Assembly: GCF_030818895.1 (NCBI RefSeq)
Contig: NZ_JAUTBA010000001.1
Coordinates: 744,001-808,000, forward strand
Reading direction: 5' to 3'
Source of the DNA: Sphingobacterium zeae
Lineage (GTDB): Bacteria > Bacteroidota > Bacteroidia > Sphingobacteriales > Sphingobacteriaceae
DNA length: 64,000 nucleotides
Positions 27,997 to 38,200 of this stretch are shown in pieces; positions within the stretch are counted from its first letter, which is position 1, and each line of letters starts with the position of its first letter. Below the pieces are notes generated by a model, which made no database searches, was not told where the DNA came from, and worked only from the letters and a program-made list of their open reading frames with translations. Made by a program: the position numbers and the translations under genes.

Positions 27997-28536
27997 ATGA
28001 GAAACATAGAAATTGACGGATTGTTATTTGAGCCTCTCATTGAAGAGGAGCAGATTCAGAAGCGCGTTCGCCTGATGGGAATTGATATAAGTCTGCGCTA
28101 TGAGCATAAACAGCCTGTTTTTATAGGCGTATTGAATGGATGTTTTATGTTTATGGCAGACTTGCTCAAGCAAATTGAAGTTCCTTGTGAGATGTCATTT
28201 ATTAAGTTAGCATCATACATCGGAACGGGCCAATCTGAGTTAAACGAGCTTTTAGGGCTTGGTATTAATCTAGAAGGTCGTGATGTGATTATCGTGGAAG
28301 ATATTGTTGATTCTGGGCATTCACTCAAACATACGCTGGATGCAGTGAAAAAATTAAATCCTGCGAGTGTCATTGCCTGTGCGCTTTTAGTCAAACCTGA
28401 CGCGCTGCAGTATCATTTTGAGGAATTGAATTATGTTGGGTTTGAAATAAGTAAAGAATTTGTGGTCGGATATGGCATGGACTTTAACGGACTAGGCCGG
28501 AATTTGCCCGATATCTATAAAAACATACCGGGTTAG
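27997..28536 (+). CDS. hpt: Hypoxanthine phosphoribosyltransferase
   Basis: Purine salvage enzyme converting hypoxanthine or guanine with PRPP to the nucleotide. 179 residues, typical. The PRPP-binding loop is VIIVEDIVDSGHSL near residue 90-103. The FIGVLNGCFMFMADL segment and the C-terminal YGMDFNGLGRNLP loop are in their usual places. Starts 27 bases after the GT51 gene and is probably read with it. Confidence 0.93.
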   Translation: MRNIEIDGLLFEPLIEEEQIQKRVRLMGIDISLRYEHKQPVFIGVLNGCFMFMADLLKQIEVPCEMSFIKLASYIGTGQSELNELLGLGINLEGRDVIIVEDIVDSGHSLKHTLDAVKKLNPASVIACALLVKPDALQYHFEELNYVGFEISKEFVVGYGMDFNGLGRNLPDIYKNIPG

Positions 28537-28591
28537 AAAAAGTTGGATGATCTACGAGTCTGAAACGAACAAGTTTTCTTAGTTTTTCAGC

Positions 28592-28618
28592 GCACTGCGC
28601 TATTTCACATTGCAGTGC
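28592..28618. terminator. Possible terminator between hpt and tag
   Basis: 7-bp stem (GCACTGC with GCAGTGC) and a 13-base loop, with a T run starting about eight bases after the stem. Weak. Confidence 0.4.
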
Positions 28619-28636
28619 ACTGGTGTTTTTTGGGGG

Positions 28637-29221
28637 CTATGATACTGCATCTGCAGGATATTTAAAAGAGCAAGTTTCAACATGGTCATTTACCATTCCA
28701 ACGGCTTGCATATAGGCATAGCAGATGGTGGATCCAAAAAACTTAAAACCTTTTTTCTTCATATCCTTGGCGATTTTATCAGAAATATCGGTCGTGGCCG
28801 GTACTTGTTGTAAATTTGACCAATGGTTTATGATGGACTGCTGTTCGGGTAAGAAGCTGTATAAATAGTTGTAAAAGCTACCATGTTCGGCCTGCACTTT
28901 TTTGAAAAGCTTCGCATTTGTGATGGTTGACTCAATTTTATTGCGATGTTTTATAATCCCAGAGCCGGCGAGTAACTGTTCTACATTTTCATTACTGTAG
29001 TTTGCTACCTGATCAACATCAAAATTAGCAAAAGCTTCCTGGTATGCTTTTCTTCGACGTAAGATAGTGATCCAGCTTAATCCCGCTTGTGCTGATTCTA
29101 ATACTAAAAACTCAAATAAGGTTTTATCATCTTTGACTTGTCGGCCCCATTCGTTATCGTGATAGGCAACATATTGTTCGTCAGATCCGCACCATTGGCA
29201 GCGTGTGGTTTCTTTGTGCAT
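28637..29221 (-). CDS. tag: DNA-3-methyladenine glycosylase I
   Basis: Removes 3-methyladenine from alkylated DNA. 194 residues, typical. The zinc ligands of the Tag family are visible: Cys in RCQWCG near the start, His in YVAYHDNEWG, and His/Cys in NDHVETCSF near the C-terminus. The catalytic-pocket Glu region LFEFLVLESAQAGLSW is present. Single minus-strand gene, divergent from the DUF4271 gene. Confidence 0.95.
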   Translation of the reverse strand: MHKETTRCQWCGSDEQYVAYHDNEWGRQVKDDKTLFEFLVLESAQAGLSWITILRRRKAYQEAFANFDVDQVANYSNENVEQLLAGSGIIKHRNKIESTITNAKLFKKVQAEHGSFYNYLYSFLPEQQSIINHWSNLQQVPATTDISDKIAKDMKKKGFKFFGSTICYAYMQAVGMVNDHVETCSFKYPADAVS

Positions 29222-29344
29222 GTTCTATAAAGATTTTTTGAATGCAATATAAGTTTTTATCCTAACTTTACGACCACAATTAAAGAGTTTCGATTATAGA
29301 CGGTTCTTGAATATTTCATTGCCGTTAAAAGACAATTCATTTTA

Positions 29345-30319
29345 ATGAGCGCAGCTATCTTCAAACATCATATTCTATTTGTACTATTTCTTTTATTCGC
29401 AATAACGAAATTGAATGCGCAGGGGCGTACTTATCGAAACGTTGTTCAGGACGGTAGTACCATTGGGATTGATAGTATACATATTGTAAAGGATTCGCTT
29501 TTAACACCTAACGAGGAAGTTTTGGCATCCTTGAATCCAGCGTTACAGACTCAATATCGAATTGTAACAGTGGAAAGGGAAGGGCTAATGGTTCATAATA
29601 TTTATAGCTTCGATGTGCGGCAATATTTTCAAGGAGAATGGCGAACTAGCAGGTTAGACAGACAATATGGGACACTTAAAGTGCACCGGGAAAATTGGAT
29701 TCTTTTCACGGTTCTTGCATTAATTTTTGGTGTTGGGATGATTCGGATATTTTTCCCTTCTGATATCAAACTGGTTTTTCAGGGGTATTGGGATGATCGG
29801 GTGTTGCTATCGGTAAGCAAAGAGGATACAATCTTAACATCATGGCCTTTTATTTTTCTATTTATATTATTTTCAGGCGCATTGGGGTTATTTGTGAGTC
29901 TATTCTATGCATATGAGTTAGATAGATTTGATTTTATCACGTTCTCTAATTATATGAAGACCGTGGCGATGGTTGGCGGCTTATTTGCGTTAAAAATCGG
30001 ATTTATTCGATTTCTATCCTTTGTGTTTGAAATTAGGAAGTTGGTAAAGGAATATGTGACAGTGCTGTATCTGATTTATTTCAATACACTTTTTTTAATG
30101 CTTCCTGTACTATTAATATTGAGTCTTATACCCTCAACATCGGTAGGCGTTGTACTGCACTTGGCCATTGTTGGAGCGGCATTACTTTTTTGCTACCGAT
30201 TTCTTAAGACAGCGGCTCATATTATGTCGATGTATAAATTTTCAATTTCCTATTTAATTTTGTACCTTTGTTGCCTAGAAATAGCACCAATATTAATACT
30301 ATTAAGATTATTGAGCTAA
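29345..30319 (+). CDS. DUF4271 integral membrane protein
   Basis: 324 residues. Signal-like segment (about 8-25, ending NAQ), then about 85 polar residues outside the membrane and six or so hydrophobic helices between residues 118 and 324. The family is typical of Bacteroidota and usually sits directly before hemD, as here (10 bases between the genes). Whether it takes part in tetrapyrrole synthesis is not known; the link is positional. Confidence 0.85.
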   Translation: MSAAIFKHHILFVLFLLFAITKLNAQGRTYRNVVQDGSTIGIDSIHIVKDSLLTPNEEVLASLNPALQTQYRIVTVEREGLMVHNIYSFDVRQYFQGEWRTSRLDRQYGTLKVHRENWILFTVLALIFGVGMIRIFFPSDIKLVFQGYWDDRVLLSVSKEDTILTSWPFIFLFILFSGALGLFVSLFYAYELDRFDFITFSNYMKTVAMVGGLFALKIGFIRFLSFVFEIRKLVKEYVTVLYLIYFNTLFLMLPVLLILSLIPSTSVGVVLHLAIVGAALLFCYRFLKTAAHIMSMYKFSISYLILYLCCLEIAPILILLRLLS

Positions 30320-30329
30320 AAGTGGTTAT

Positions 30330-31100
30330 ATGCAAACTTCAGACGTAGAAAGAGCAAAGAAGGTAAAAAGTGTACTGGTAACTTTACCGAAACCTGAAAA
30401 CGATAAGTCCCCTTATTATGATTTAGCAAAGAAATACGGGTTAAAATTAGATTTTCGAGGTTTTATACACGTAGAGGGCGTTCCTGCCAAAGATGTGCGT
30501 AGGGATAAAGTGAATTTGGCAGATTATTCTGCCGTAATATTTACAAGTAGAAATGCTGTAGATCATTATTTTAGAGTTTGCGAAGAGATGCGATTTGAAG
30601 TGTCTGCGGAAATGAAGTATTTCTGCATTTCGGAGACCATTGCGCTTTATCTTCAAAAGTATATTCAATATCGGAAACGAAAGATTTTCTTTGGTAAACA
30701 GACGGCGAAAGACCTTGAAGACGTGTTAAAAAAACACAAAAGTGAGAATTTCTTATTTCCATGTTCGGATGTAGCCAATGAGGAGACAAGGAACTGGTTA
30801 CAGCAAAACGGCTATAAGTTTACACCAGCTGTGCTTTTTAGAACTGTTGTAAGTGATTTAAGTGACCTAAAGGATGTTTTTTACGATGTCATCGTATTCT
30901 TTAGTCCTTCCAGTGTACAGTCTTTATATGATAACTTCCCAGATTTTAAACAGAATAATACAAGGATTGCAGCATTCGGCGCTTCTACTCAACAGGCACT
31001 TTTGGATCATGGATTGATTTTAGATATTCCTGCTCCAACGCCAAAGGCTCCTAGTATGACTATGGCTGTTGAAGAATACATCAAAAAGGTAAATAAATAG
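30330..31100 (+). CDS. hemD: Uroporphyrinogen-III synthase
   Basis: Closes hydroxymethylbilane with inversion of ring D in heme synthesis. 256 residues, standard length for the weakly conserved family. Visible features are the two-domain pattern with VKSVLVTLPKPEND at the start, YSAVIFTSRNAVDHYF near residue 70-85 and VIVFFSPSSVQSLYDNF near 188-205, the family's paired Ser/Asn phosphate-binding loops. Follows the DUF4271 gene by 10 bases and is closed by a terminator. Confidence 0.9.
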   Translation: MQTSDVERAKKVKSVLVTLPKPENDKSPYYDLAKKYGLKLDFRGFIHVEGVPAKDVRRDKVNLADYSAVIFTSRNAVDHYFRVCEEMRFEVSAEMKYFCISETIALYLQKYIQYRKRKIFFGKQTAKDLEDVLKKHKSENFLFPCSDVANEETRNWLQQNGYKFTPAVLFRTVVSDLSDLKDVFYDVIVFFSPSSVQSLYDNFPDFKQNNTRIAAFGASTQQALLDHGLILDIPAPTPKAPSMTMAVEEYIKKVNK

Positions 31101-31123
31101 TAGCCTAGCAAAAGGTAAATATG

Positions 31124-31148
31124 AAAAAGGGTTCTTAAGACCCTTTTT
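31124..31148 (+). terminator. Rho-independent terminator after hemD
   Basis: 9-bp perfect stem with a 7-base loop and a T tract to about 31151. Confidence 0.85.
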
Positions 31149-31371
31149 TTTGTTATCTATTGGGAAGCTTGGCAAGCGAAGTGCTGTTGGGACATAGGTC
31201 GTTAAACAGAAGGTTGCTGATGTTGGTCTATTGAGCTATGGGATGATGTTTAGCTGAATCGGAGGTGTTAAAATATAATAAAATGACGAAGGTCATTGAG
31301 ATTTTAAGTATATTTCTGTTAAATTGCTTTGTATAATTCATTCTATGTAAAATAACGCATAGGTGGTATTT
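31149..31371. other. Intergenic stretch without a supported gene
   Basis: About 220 bases between the hemD terminator and the promoter of the next gene. Only a short 6-bp inverted repeat (31282-31297) was noticed. Confidence 0.4.
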
Positions 31372-31404
31372 TTGAAATTTGGTAGAAATATTTTTTTATG
31401 TTTG
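31372..31404 (+). promoter_or_regulatory. Promoter of the JmjC/cupin-like gene
   Basis: TTG at 31372-31374 and TATGTTTG at 31397-31404, 22 bases apart. The predicted start of transcription (about 31411) lies just before the GTG at 31428, which supports that unusual start. Confidence 0.5.
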
Positions 31405-31427
31405 TAATTAAGCAAAATTAATCAGTC

Positions 31428-32297
31428 GTGAAGTTAAAGCAAGTTGATAAAATTTCGGGCATTCGATCAGAGGACTTCCTAAAAAATTATCTGAAACCAG
31501 GGTTTCCTGTCATTATATCAGATTTTATAAGTTCAGAAAGTCCAGCGTGGAAGAAATGGAGTTATGATTACTTTAAAGAAATTGCAGGAGATATAAAAAT
31601 AGATGTCTACGGAAAAGAAGAGGAATCGATGGACCGTGCTGCCAGCGCTCCTGTTGGCCAGATGACATTTGCTGAATATTTGGATCTGATTACAAAAGAG
31701 CCTACCGAGTTACGGTTGTTTTTGTTCAATCTGCTTAAAATTCGTCCCGAACTGAAACATGACGTTATTTATAACGATGTCACAGGTGGCAAGGTATTGC
31801 AATGGTTGCCCTTTATGTTTTTTGGTGGTGAAGGTTCGAGTACCCGTAATCATTTCGATATTGATATGTCACATGTGTTTATCTCTCAATTTCAGGGATT
31901 AAAGCGTATTTGGCTTTTCCCAAATGATCAATCTGATTTGATGTACAAATTGCCATACAATTTTCATAGTATTGCCAATCCCAAATACAGTAATGTAGAG
32001 GAATATCCTGGAATTAAGTATTTAGATGGCTACGAGGCAGTTATTCACCCTGGAGAGACTTTATATATGCCCGCGGGATGGTGGCATTATATTCAATATG
32101 AAACGGAAGGGTATTCTATTTCTGTTAGGGCTTTAGCAAATTCAATCAGCGAGAAATTGAAGGGCGCACGCAATTTGTTTATCACAAGACATTTTGATAA
32201 TACGATGCGAAAGATCTTCAAGGGGCATTGGTTCAACTATAAAATCAATACAGCGAAACGTCGCGCCCATAACGCAATAAAAAGAAAAGCGCGTTAA
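31428..32297 (+). CDS. Cupin-like / JmjC-type Fe(II) oxygenase-like protein
   Basis: 289 residues of the Cupin_8/JmjC group, which includes 2-oxoglutarate oxygenases acting on proteins. The iron motif HxD is visible in STRNHFDIDMSHV (about residue 141-143) and a late His in GWWHYIQY (about 225). The co-substrate Lys may be in GLKRIWLFP. Start is GTG; no ATG lies near, and the promoter just upstream fits this start. Substrate unknown. Convergent with the AddB-like gene, with a terminator between them. Confidence 0.88.
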   Translation: MKLKQVDKISGIRSEDFLKNYLKPGFPVIISDFISSESPAWKKWSYDYFKEIAGDIKIDVYGKEEESMDRAASAPVGQMTFAEYLDLITKEPTELRLFLFNLLKIRPELKHDVIYNDVTGGKVLQWLPFMFFGGEGSSTRNHFDIDMSHVFISQFQGLKRIWLFPNDQSDLMYKLPYNFHSIANPKYSNVEEYPGIKYLDGYEAVIHPGETLYMPAGWWHYIQYETEGYSISVRALANSISEKLKGARNLFITRHFDNTMRKIFKGHWFNYKINTAKRRAHNAIKRKAR

Positions 32298-32300
32298 TAT

Positions 32301-32338
32301 AGAAAGGGGACACCAAATGCAATGTCCCCTTTCTGTTT
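32301..32338 (+). terminator. Rho-independent terminator after the cupin-like gene
   Basis: Perfect 12-bp inverted repeat (32301-32312 with 32323-32334), 10-base loop, short T-rich end. Confidence 0.75.
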
Positions 32339-32371
32339 AGTCTGGCTTCTCTTGTCAAACCGTAGTTCCTT

Positions 32372-32500
32372 TTATTCTTCTACTTCGGCCCATCTGCTTG
32401 CTTCTCGATAAAATAACGTATAAGGATCGCTTGGATAAACGACTGTTTCTGGATTATGCCGAAATGGAATATTCGGATTAAAGATCTCTTGTAGGATAGG
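32372..32500 (-). other. Orphaned 3' coding tail of the AddB-like gene in another frame
   Basis: Reading the minus strand in the frame one base off the preceding gene gives an open stretch starting ILQEIFNPNIPF and ending WAEVEE at a TAA (32374-32372). EIFxPxIPF is what the C-terminus of AddB-type nucleases has at this point. Removing one G of the pair at 32499-32500 (plus strand) joins it to the gene upstream and restores 41 residues. Confidence 0.7.
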
Positions 32501-35252
32501 CGCGCAAGAATTTGATAAAATTCTCTTTTTGGAATGCGAGAAATTCATCGGTCAATATTCCCTCTTTACCGCTGAATAAGGTTCCCTCTTCCCGCATTTT
32601 GCGCGCAACGTAGAGATGAGGTTCAAGTTGTTTTCTTCCTGTTTTCTGTTCAAATACATAGGCATAAAATAGCGTCTGCACCATGGCCTTATTTTCGGTA
32701 TTGGGAGCAAATACCTGATCGATTTCTTTGAATAGGATCGAATCTCCGCCCGTTTTGTAATCGACAATTCTGCTGATAATACGGTCGTCGTGGGTTACCA
32801 CCTCATCTACACGGTCGATAATACCATATAGTGAGACTTGATGTTCTTCTCCATTGATCTGTAGCGGGAATGGCAAGATATAATCGGTATCGTTCTCAAG
32901 TTCAATAATCCGAAATGATTTATAGTTATCGATGTCATATTCGAGATACATTTTGACATACTCGCAGGCAATTTTCAGCATGATCCGCTGCAAGCTATTT
33001 AAGTCCTTTTCTTCTTTTATTTCGATCTGATATTGAATGCCTATTTCTCGGGTCACATATGCCTCGATACGGTCTATCTGCCCTCGAAGAATACGTGTTG
33101 GTGTAAACTCCTGTTTTCCCTTGAAGGGTAGGAATATATCCTCCATGACATTATGGATGACTGTTCCGAGCTTATTCATTTCAAATTCCTGAGACAGTGA
33201 AGGTGGCTCTTTGATGTTGGCAATATGTTTTAGGAAAAACTGTAATGGAGATTGCAGGTATGTCGTCAGTGCGGTCGCCGATATCTTTTTCTGGTTAACG
33301 ATAAAGTCCTCGTACATTTTTTTCCATATTTCGCCACGCTTTTGGATAACGATCTCTTGCGCTTTATCTGCAAATTGGATGGGCTGTTGTTGAACTTTTC
33401 GGTCAAACTGAAATTTGCTTTCAAATTCTAGCTGTTTGATAAACCGGCTTTCTTCACCAGTGGAGCTTTCATCAACTAAACCATTGTAGAAAATATGTAT
33501 TCCCTCACTGTATTGAAAATGCCGATAAAACAAATAGGCCGATAGGGCATTCTGATTTTCCAATATAGGAAGACCATACGCGCTCCTGAGGCTATTGGGT
33601 ATAAAGGTGGGTGAATTGGAGGTTTTGGGTAGGATGCCCTCATTAGCGCCCAGGATATAGATGTTGTCAAAATTTAAGCAACGGCTTTCCAAGAGCCCCA
33701 TGATTTGTATGCCTTCGAGTGGATCCCCTTCTATGGCGGAATTTATTGGAGCAATGGCTTTTTTTATCAAACCGATCTGGAAGCTGATACTTAATGGGGC
33801 AACAGTTTCAAAGCCCAGTAAGAGCTGGTTCAAGGTTTTTTTTGTTTCGATTAGGAGATTGTTGTCAATTTGGCGGATACGGTCTTGAGATGAGATGCTA
33901 TGTAACAAATCATCGACGAGCAGGATGAGCGCAGGTACCAAATGAGCTGAATTTTCGATAGGTACAAAAAATTGTGGTAAGGAGCTTTTGAAATGAAGCT
34001 CTTCCAATGTGATTTCGAAGAGTTGTTTGTCGGCAATCTCTTTCTGAATCTGAAGTTTGTCTGCTAAGGAAACCATACTCAGCGGATGATTTATGAAGGT
34101 CTCTATGATTTGATAGGAAAGTTTCCGTCTTTTAAACTGTGATATCTCCAAATGTACCTCCATCCATAGATCCAGTAAGCCATAAATAGGAGACTGCGTC
34201 AAGGGGTAACCCGTAGTGATATTAGGTTTTACATCTGGTAAACTTTGCAGTAAAGGAACCAGTAGATTTTCATCTGCTAGAAGAATAGCGGAGGTCTGCT
34301 CCATATTCTTGTGCTGTTCGAGGATGTCGTGCAGTAATTTTGTTTGGCTGATCTTGCCGGTGCTAGCATATAGATTTACGGTTGAGGTTCTATTGCCAAT
34401 AATATTCGGGCTATCGCCGAGGGCATTGACCAAGCCTGTTTGGAAAATATTTCGACGAATAAATAGCCCGGCCTCCTGCATGGTGTCTTCCAGGTAATAG
34501 GCATCAGCATCGAAGTAAAATAGCGCGCGGCCTTCCTCTTGCCATTGCCTAAATAATTTTGCTTCGACTTTGTTTAAAGCATTAAAACCGACAAAAAGGA
34601 TATGTTGATAGGATGATGCAAACTGCTGATATGTAGCCTTGCCTTCAGCTAGATCGCGGTAAATGGTTGGATAGTTGGTTTGTCCTTCTGCTTTAAGCTT
34701 TTCCTTAAATCGACTATATAATACAGGTAGTCTTTTCCAAAGTTGCAGAAAGCGCTCTTGTACGCCACTATGTCCAGCAATGGAAAAAGACTGCCAAAAT
34801 TGACGGATAAACTCTTGCTGTTCTTGGGTTAGATGTTGAAATGCAATGTCGATTTTCGTGTTGTCATAAAGTTCAAGATAGATCTGCTCAATAGGAACAA
34901 GGTCGTAATCGAGCTGGCCGAAGTCACTCAGTATTATTTCGGCAATTGGATAAAACTCTTCCAAGGTTTCTGGCTGTTTTCCTTCAATCACCAATAACTC
35001 ATTATGGATATTAAAAAGGTGGAAAAATTGTGTCAAAGGACTGGCTTCGGTATCATCGGTCGAACGTCTAAAAAATTCCTGAATCGTAAAAAACTGAGGA
35101 GACCAGATCGCCTGTCCGTACACTTCGGAAAGATGTTTTTTGAGATAGGTAATTGGCCGTTTATTATTAAAGACGATGGCAATCTCACTCAGATCGTTTC
35201 CAAAACGCTTTTGAATATCTGTTGCTACTAATTTTAGAAAGGCTGTCTGCAT
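32478..35252 (-). CDS. AddB-like PD-(D/E)XK nuclease / inactive helicase, 3' frameshifted
   Basis: Second subunit of an AddAB-type helicase-nuclease for repair of double-strand breaks. 924 residues as read. The first two thirds are the helicase-like part without a proper Walker A. The nuclease domain opens near residue 680 with SATALTTYLQSPLQFFL and has its catalytic motif as RIVDYKTGG (about 835). The frame ends early at YPTRDL; a one-base insertion near 32499-32500 would explain this, and the full protein would be about 959 residues. The Cys expected in the TYLxCPxxF motif is Ser. Starts eight bases after the AddA-like gene, same operon. Confidence 0.85.
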   Translation of the reverse strand: MQTAFLKLVATDIQKRFGNDLSEIAIVFNNKRPITYLKKHLSEVYGQAIWSPQFFTIQEFFRRSTDDTEASPLTQFFHLFNIHNELLVIEGKQPETLEEFYPIAEIILSDFGQLDYDLVPIEQIYLELYDNTKIDIAFQHLTQEQQEFIRQFWQSFSIAGHSGVQERFLQLWKRLPVLYSRFKEKLKAEGQTNYPTIYRDLAEGKATYQQFASSYQHILFVGFNALNKVEAKLFRQWQEEGRALFYFDADAYYLEDTMQEAGLFIRRNIFQTGLVNALGDSPNIIGNRTSTVNLYASTGKISQTKLLHDILEQHKNMEQTSAILLADENLLVPLLQSLPDVKPNITTGYPLTQSPIYGLLDLWMEVHLEISQFKRRKLSYQIIETFINHPLSMVSLADKLQIQKEIADKQLFEITLEELHFKSSLPQFFVPIENSAHLVPALILLVDDLLHSISSQDRIRQIDNNLLIETKKTLNQLLLGFETVAPLSISFQIGLIKKAIAPINSAIEGDPLEGIQIMGLLESRCLNFDNIYILGANEGILPKTSNSPTFIPNSLRSAYGLPILENQNALSAYLFYRHFQYSEGIHIFYNGLVDESSTGEESRFIKQLEFESKFQFDRKVQQQPIQFADKAQEIVIQKRGEIWKKMYEDFIVNQKKISATALTTYLQSPLQFFLKHIANIKEPPSLSQEFEMNKLGTVIHNVMEDIFLPFKGKQEFTPTRILRGQIDRIEAYVTREIGIQYQIEIKEEKDLNSLQRIMLKIACEYVKMYLEYDIDNYKSFRIIELENDTDYILPFPLQINGEEHQVSLYGIIDRVDEVVTHDDRIISRIVDYKTGGDSILFKEIDQVFAPNTENKAMVQTLFYAYVFEQKTGRKQLEPHLYVARKMREEGTLFSGKEGILTDEFLAFQKENFIKFLRAYPTRDL

Positions 35253-35259
35253 CGGGCTA

Positions 35260-38200
35260 TTATTTTACTTCAGTTAATTGATTTGATTTTGCATAATAGA
35301 GAAAAGCCCTAACATTGTTGTAGCCTAGATTCTCTAGATTTTTTTTGTAGTTATCGACTTGATACTGATGTCCGATATAATCTGTCTGCGTAAACTTGAA
35401 ATCGAGTACGATTGTTTCCTCTTTGGAAGTGATGACTTTATCCGGCCGAATGGTTTCTCCCTTGGCGGTAATGATACTGGCCTCATTCCAGATCTTATAG
35501 TTTCCGGTAAGCCATTTATTGATGATGGGATGCTTCCAGATTTGATTGATCTCCTGCATGAGAAAGGGCTGCTCATCCTTGGAAAGAACACCTTCCTGGA
35601 TCAGTCGGCCAACCAGTTTATGGATGTCTTCTTCGTTTGAAATCTGAGCCATAATATCGTGTGCCAATATGCCATACTGTGCCGCTTTTTCCAACATCAT
35701 AATATCGTTGATACTGCGCGTACTCGCTTTCTCTAAAGCCATTTCCAGTTCTTTGGAAATGGGATAATGGGTCAACGAAATAATATTGTCATTTCGAAAC
35801 TGTGCTTTTCTTTTTTGGATTATCTGATCAATATATAGGACTTTATTTTCGATTTTAAACGGCGATTCTGGAGTATCTAAGACTTGGAAGAGCACATCGC
35901 TGATATATTCGTCTTTGGTATCATAGCCTGTAATCTCTCCTGTCTTTTTGTCGACAGATTCTTTAAAGCACGGAGCAGTAATATAAAGGTGTTCAACGGC
36001 GCGGGTTGTTGCCACATAGAACGTATTAAGGGCGTCCATGTAGTTGAATAGCATCTCTTCAAAATATTGTTTGAAAAATATAGATTTGCCGACGGTAGAT
36101 GTGTATTTGATTGGAATTTTCCCCAATTGGGCAAAAGGAGTTTCGGATGTCTCGATCCAAAAATCGCCGTTGATCATGCCGTCGAGATCCCATGAACAAA
36201 ATGGAATCATGACCACATCATAAGCCAGTCCTTTTGATTTGTGGATTGTCGTTACCTCAATCGCATTAATTTGTCCATTGGAAGGCAGTACAGCCCGGTT
36301 GCCATCTTCTTCCCAGAACTCTAAGAACTGTATAATGCCACGTTCGCCATTCGTGGAAAACGTTGAGATCATATCTTTGAATGCGAGAAGGTAAGGGAGG
36401 TGAATATTGTCCGCGGTTGTGAAACCGTAGATTTCAATAAGCTTTTCAATCAAGTGGACCAATGGCTGTTTCTGCGCCATTTCCCAAGAGTCAATCAGTG
36501 CCTCAGGGAGATAATCTTGAAGCTCATGGATGTCATTTGTGGCAAATTTTAACCATGCATTCTGATCAACTGTACTATTCTGTATATGCTGATAGAGATA
36601 GACGATCTTTGCTTTATGAATGGTATGTTTCTCCGAATTATAGACCAAGGCTTTCAGCGTTTCGATCAGTAGTAAAACAGCATCATTGCTGGCTAGCGAC
36701 AGCGCATCTCCTGATATGACTTCAAACGTGAGCTGTTGATGTTTTTTGAAATCCATGAGTTTTTCGATAACCAACTTAGCTTGTGAATTACTACGTACTA
36801 AAATACCGATCTGTTGGGGTTGATAGCGTTTGTCGAGTAGCCATTCTTTTATTTTTTGGCATAAATTGACGAGTGATTCTTCGATGACCTGATTTCTTCG
36901 GTAACGTCCATCAGTAACGGGGATGTAGGAGATCTCAATAGAACCTAATTGGTCAAATTTTCCTTTTTTATGCTCAGGAACCATCTGTTGGCTGTTTTCA
37001 TACGCTTTGACAAGCATGCTATCATTGCCCGAGGAAGCCCACCACTGTTTGCCTTCTTCATCTAGGCTTTCGGATACTTTTTCATTTAATACCTGTTGCA
37101 AATGTTTTGGAATACTGCTAAACAGGTAATTGTTTAAATGAATAATATTTGGAAGACTTCTAAAATTGGTGTCGAGGCTTCCGTTTTCGATAAAGGTTGT
37201 TTTGCTATCGTCGTCCAAGTGAAAGGCATGGACAATCTGTTGTTCTACCTGTTGGAGTAGTATTCGCCAATCGCCATTTCGCCAGCGATAGATGCTTTGT
37301 TTAACATCACCTACAATCAGGTGTTCGCTGACCGTACCTTTGGCATCTGCCAATGCATTGATCAGTAGTGGACTATAATTTTTCCATTGAATGCGCGAAG
37401 TATCCTGAAATTCGTCAAACAAAAAGTAGTTAAAGCGATTGCCGATTTTCTCCCAGATAAATGTTGGGTCGCTATTTTCATCAATTCCGAGTTTGTTTAA
37501 CAGAATCTGAGAATCGGAAATTAACTGGGCACCATTATCGCGTCGCCACTGTGTCAGTAAATCGCTCATTTCTTTGAGTAAACGAAGGTAATAGAGGTTA
37601 TTCTGTACTGCTTGATAGGCTATGTAGGCGGATAGGTTGTCGTGTAACTTTTGGAAGGATGCCAAGATAGGGGCGAATGCAGCCATAAGATCATGACGTA
37701 TATTTTTATCACTATCGGTAAAAGCATCTTCATTGTCGATTAACAGAAGGTATTTTTCTATTATCTTGGCAATTTCAGAAGCGCTCAGTTTTTCCGTCTT
37801 TTTACTGGTTTTGCTGGCTGAGATTATTTTATTGCGTGATTTACCCTTCAGGTCATTTTCAGTGAGGTTGAATTTTTTGAATGTCTCACTAAACGCTTCA
37901 ATTGTCATGGATAGCGCTTCGGTAAATGCGCTTATCTTCTGTTCAATCTCCTGATTCAGGAGATTAAAAACCTCCTTGGGATTTGCCGAGTTGATGTAAC
38001 TATCAAATTCCTGGAAATTTTCAGAAAAAATAAGGCTCGCTAAGCTCATCAATTGCTGACGGTAGTTCCAATTTTCATTTTTTGCTATCTTCTTTTCAGC
38101 ATAAGTTATAATCCAATCGAGTAGATCGGGGCGCTCATCCAGTAATTGATTGAGCATAACTGTCAGCTCATTTTTCACTTTATTGACGTTCATTTCAATC

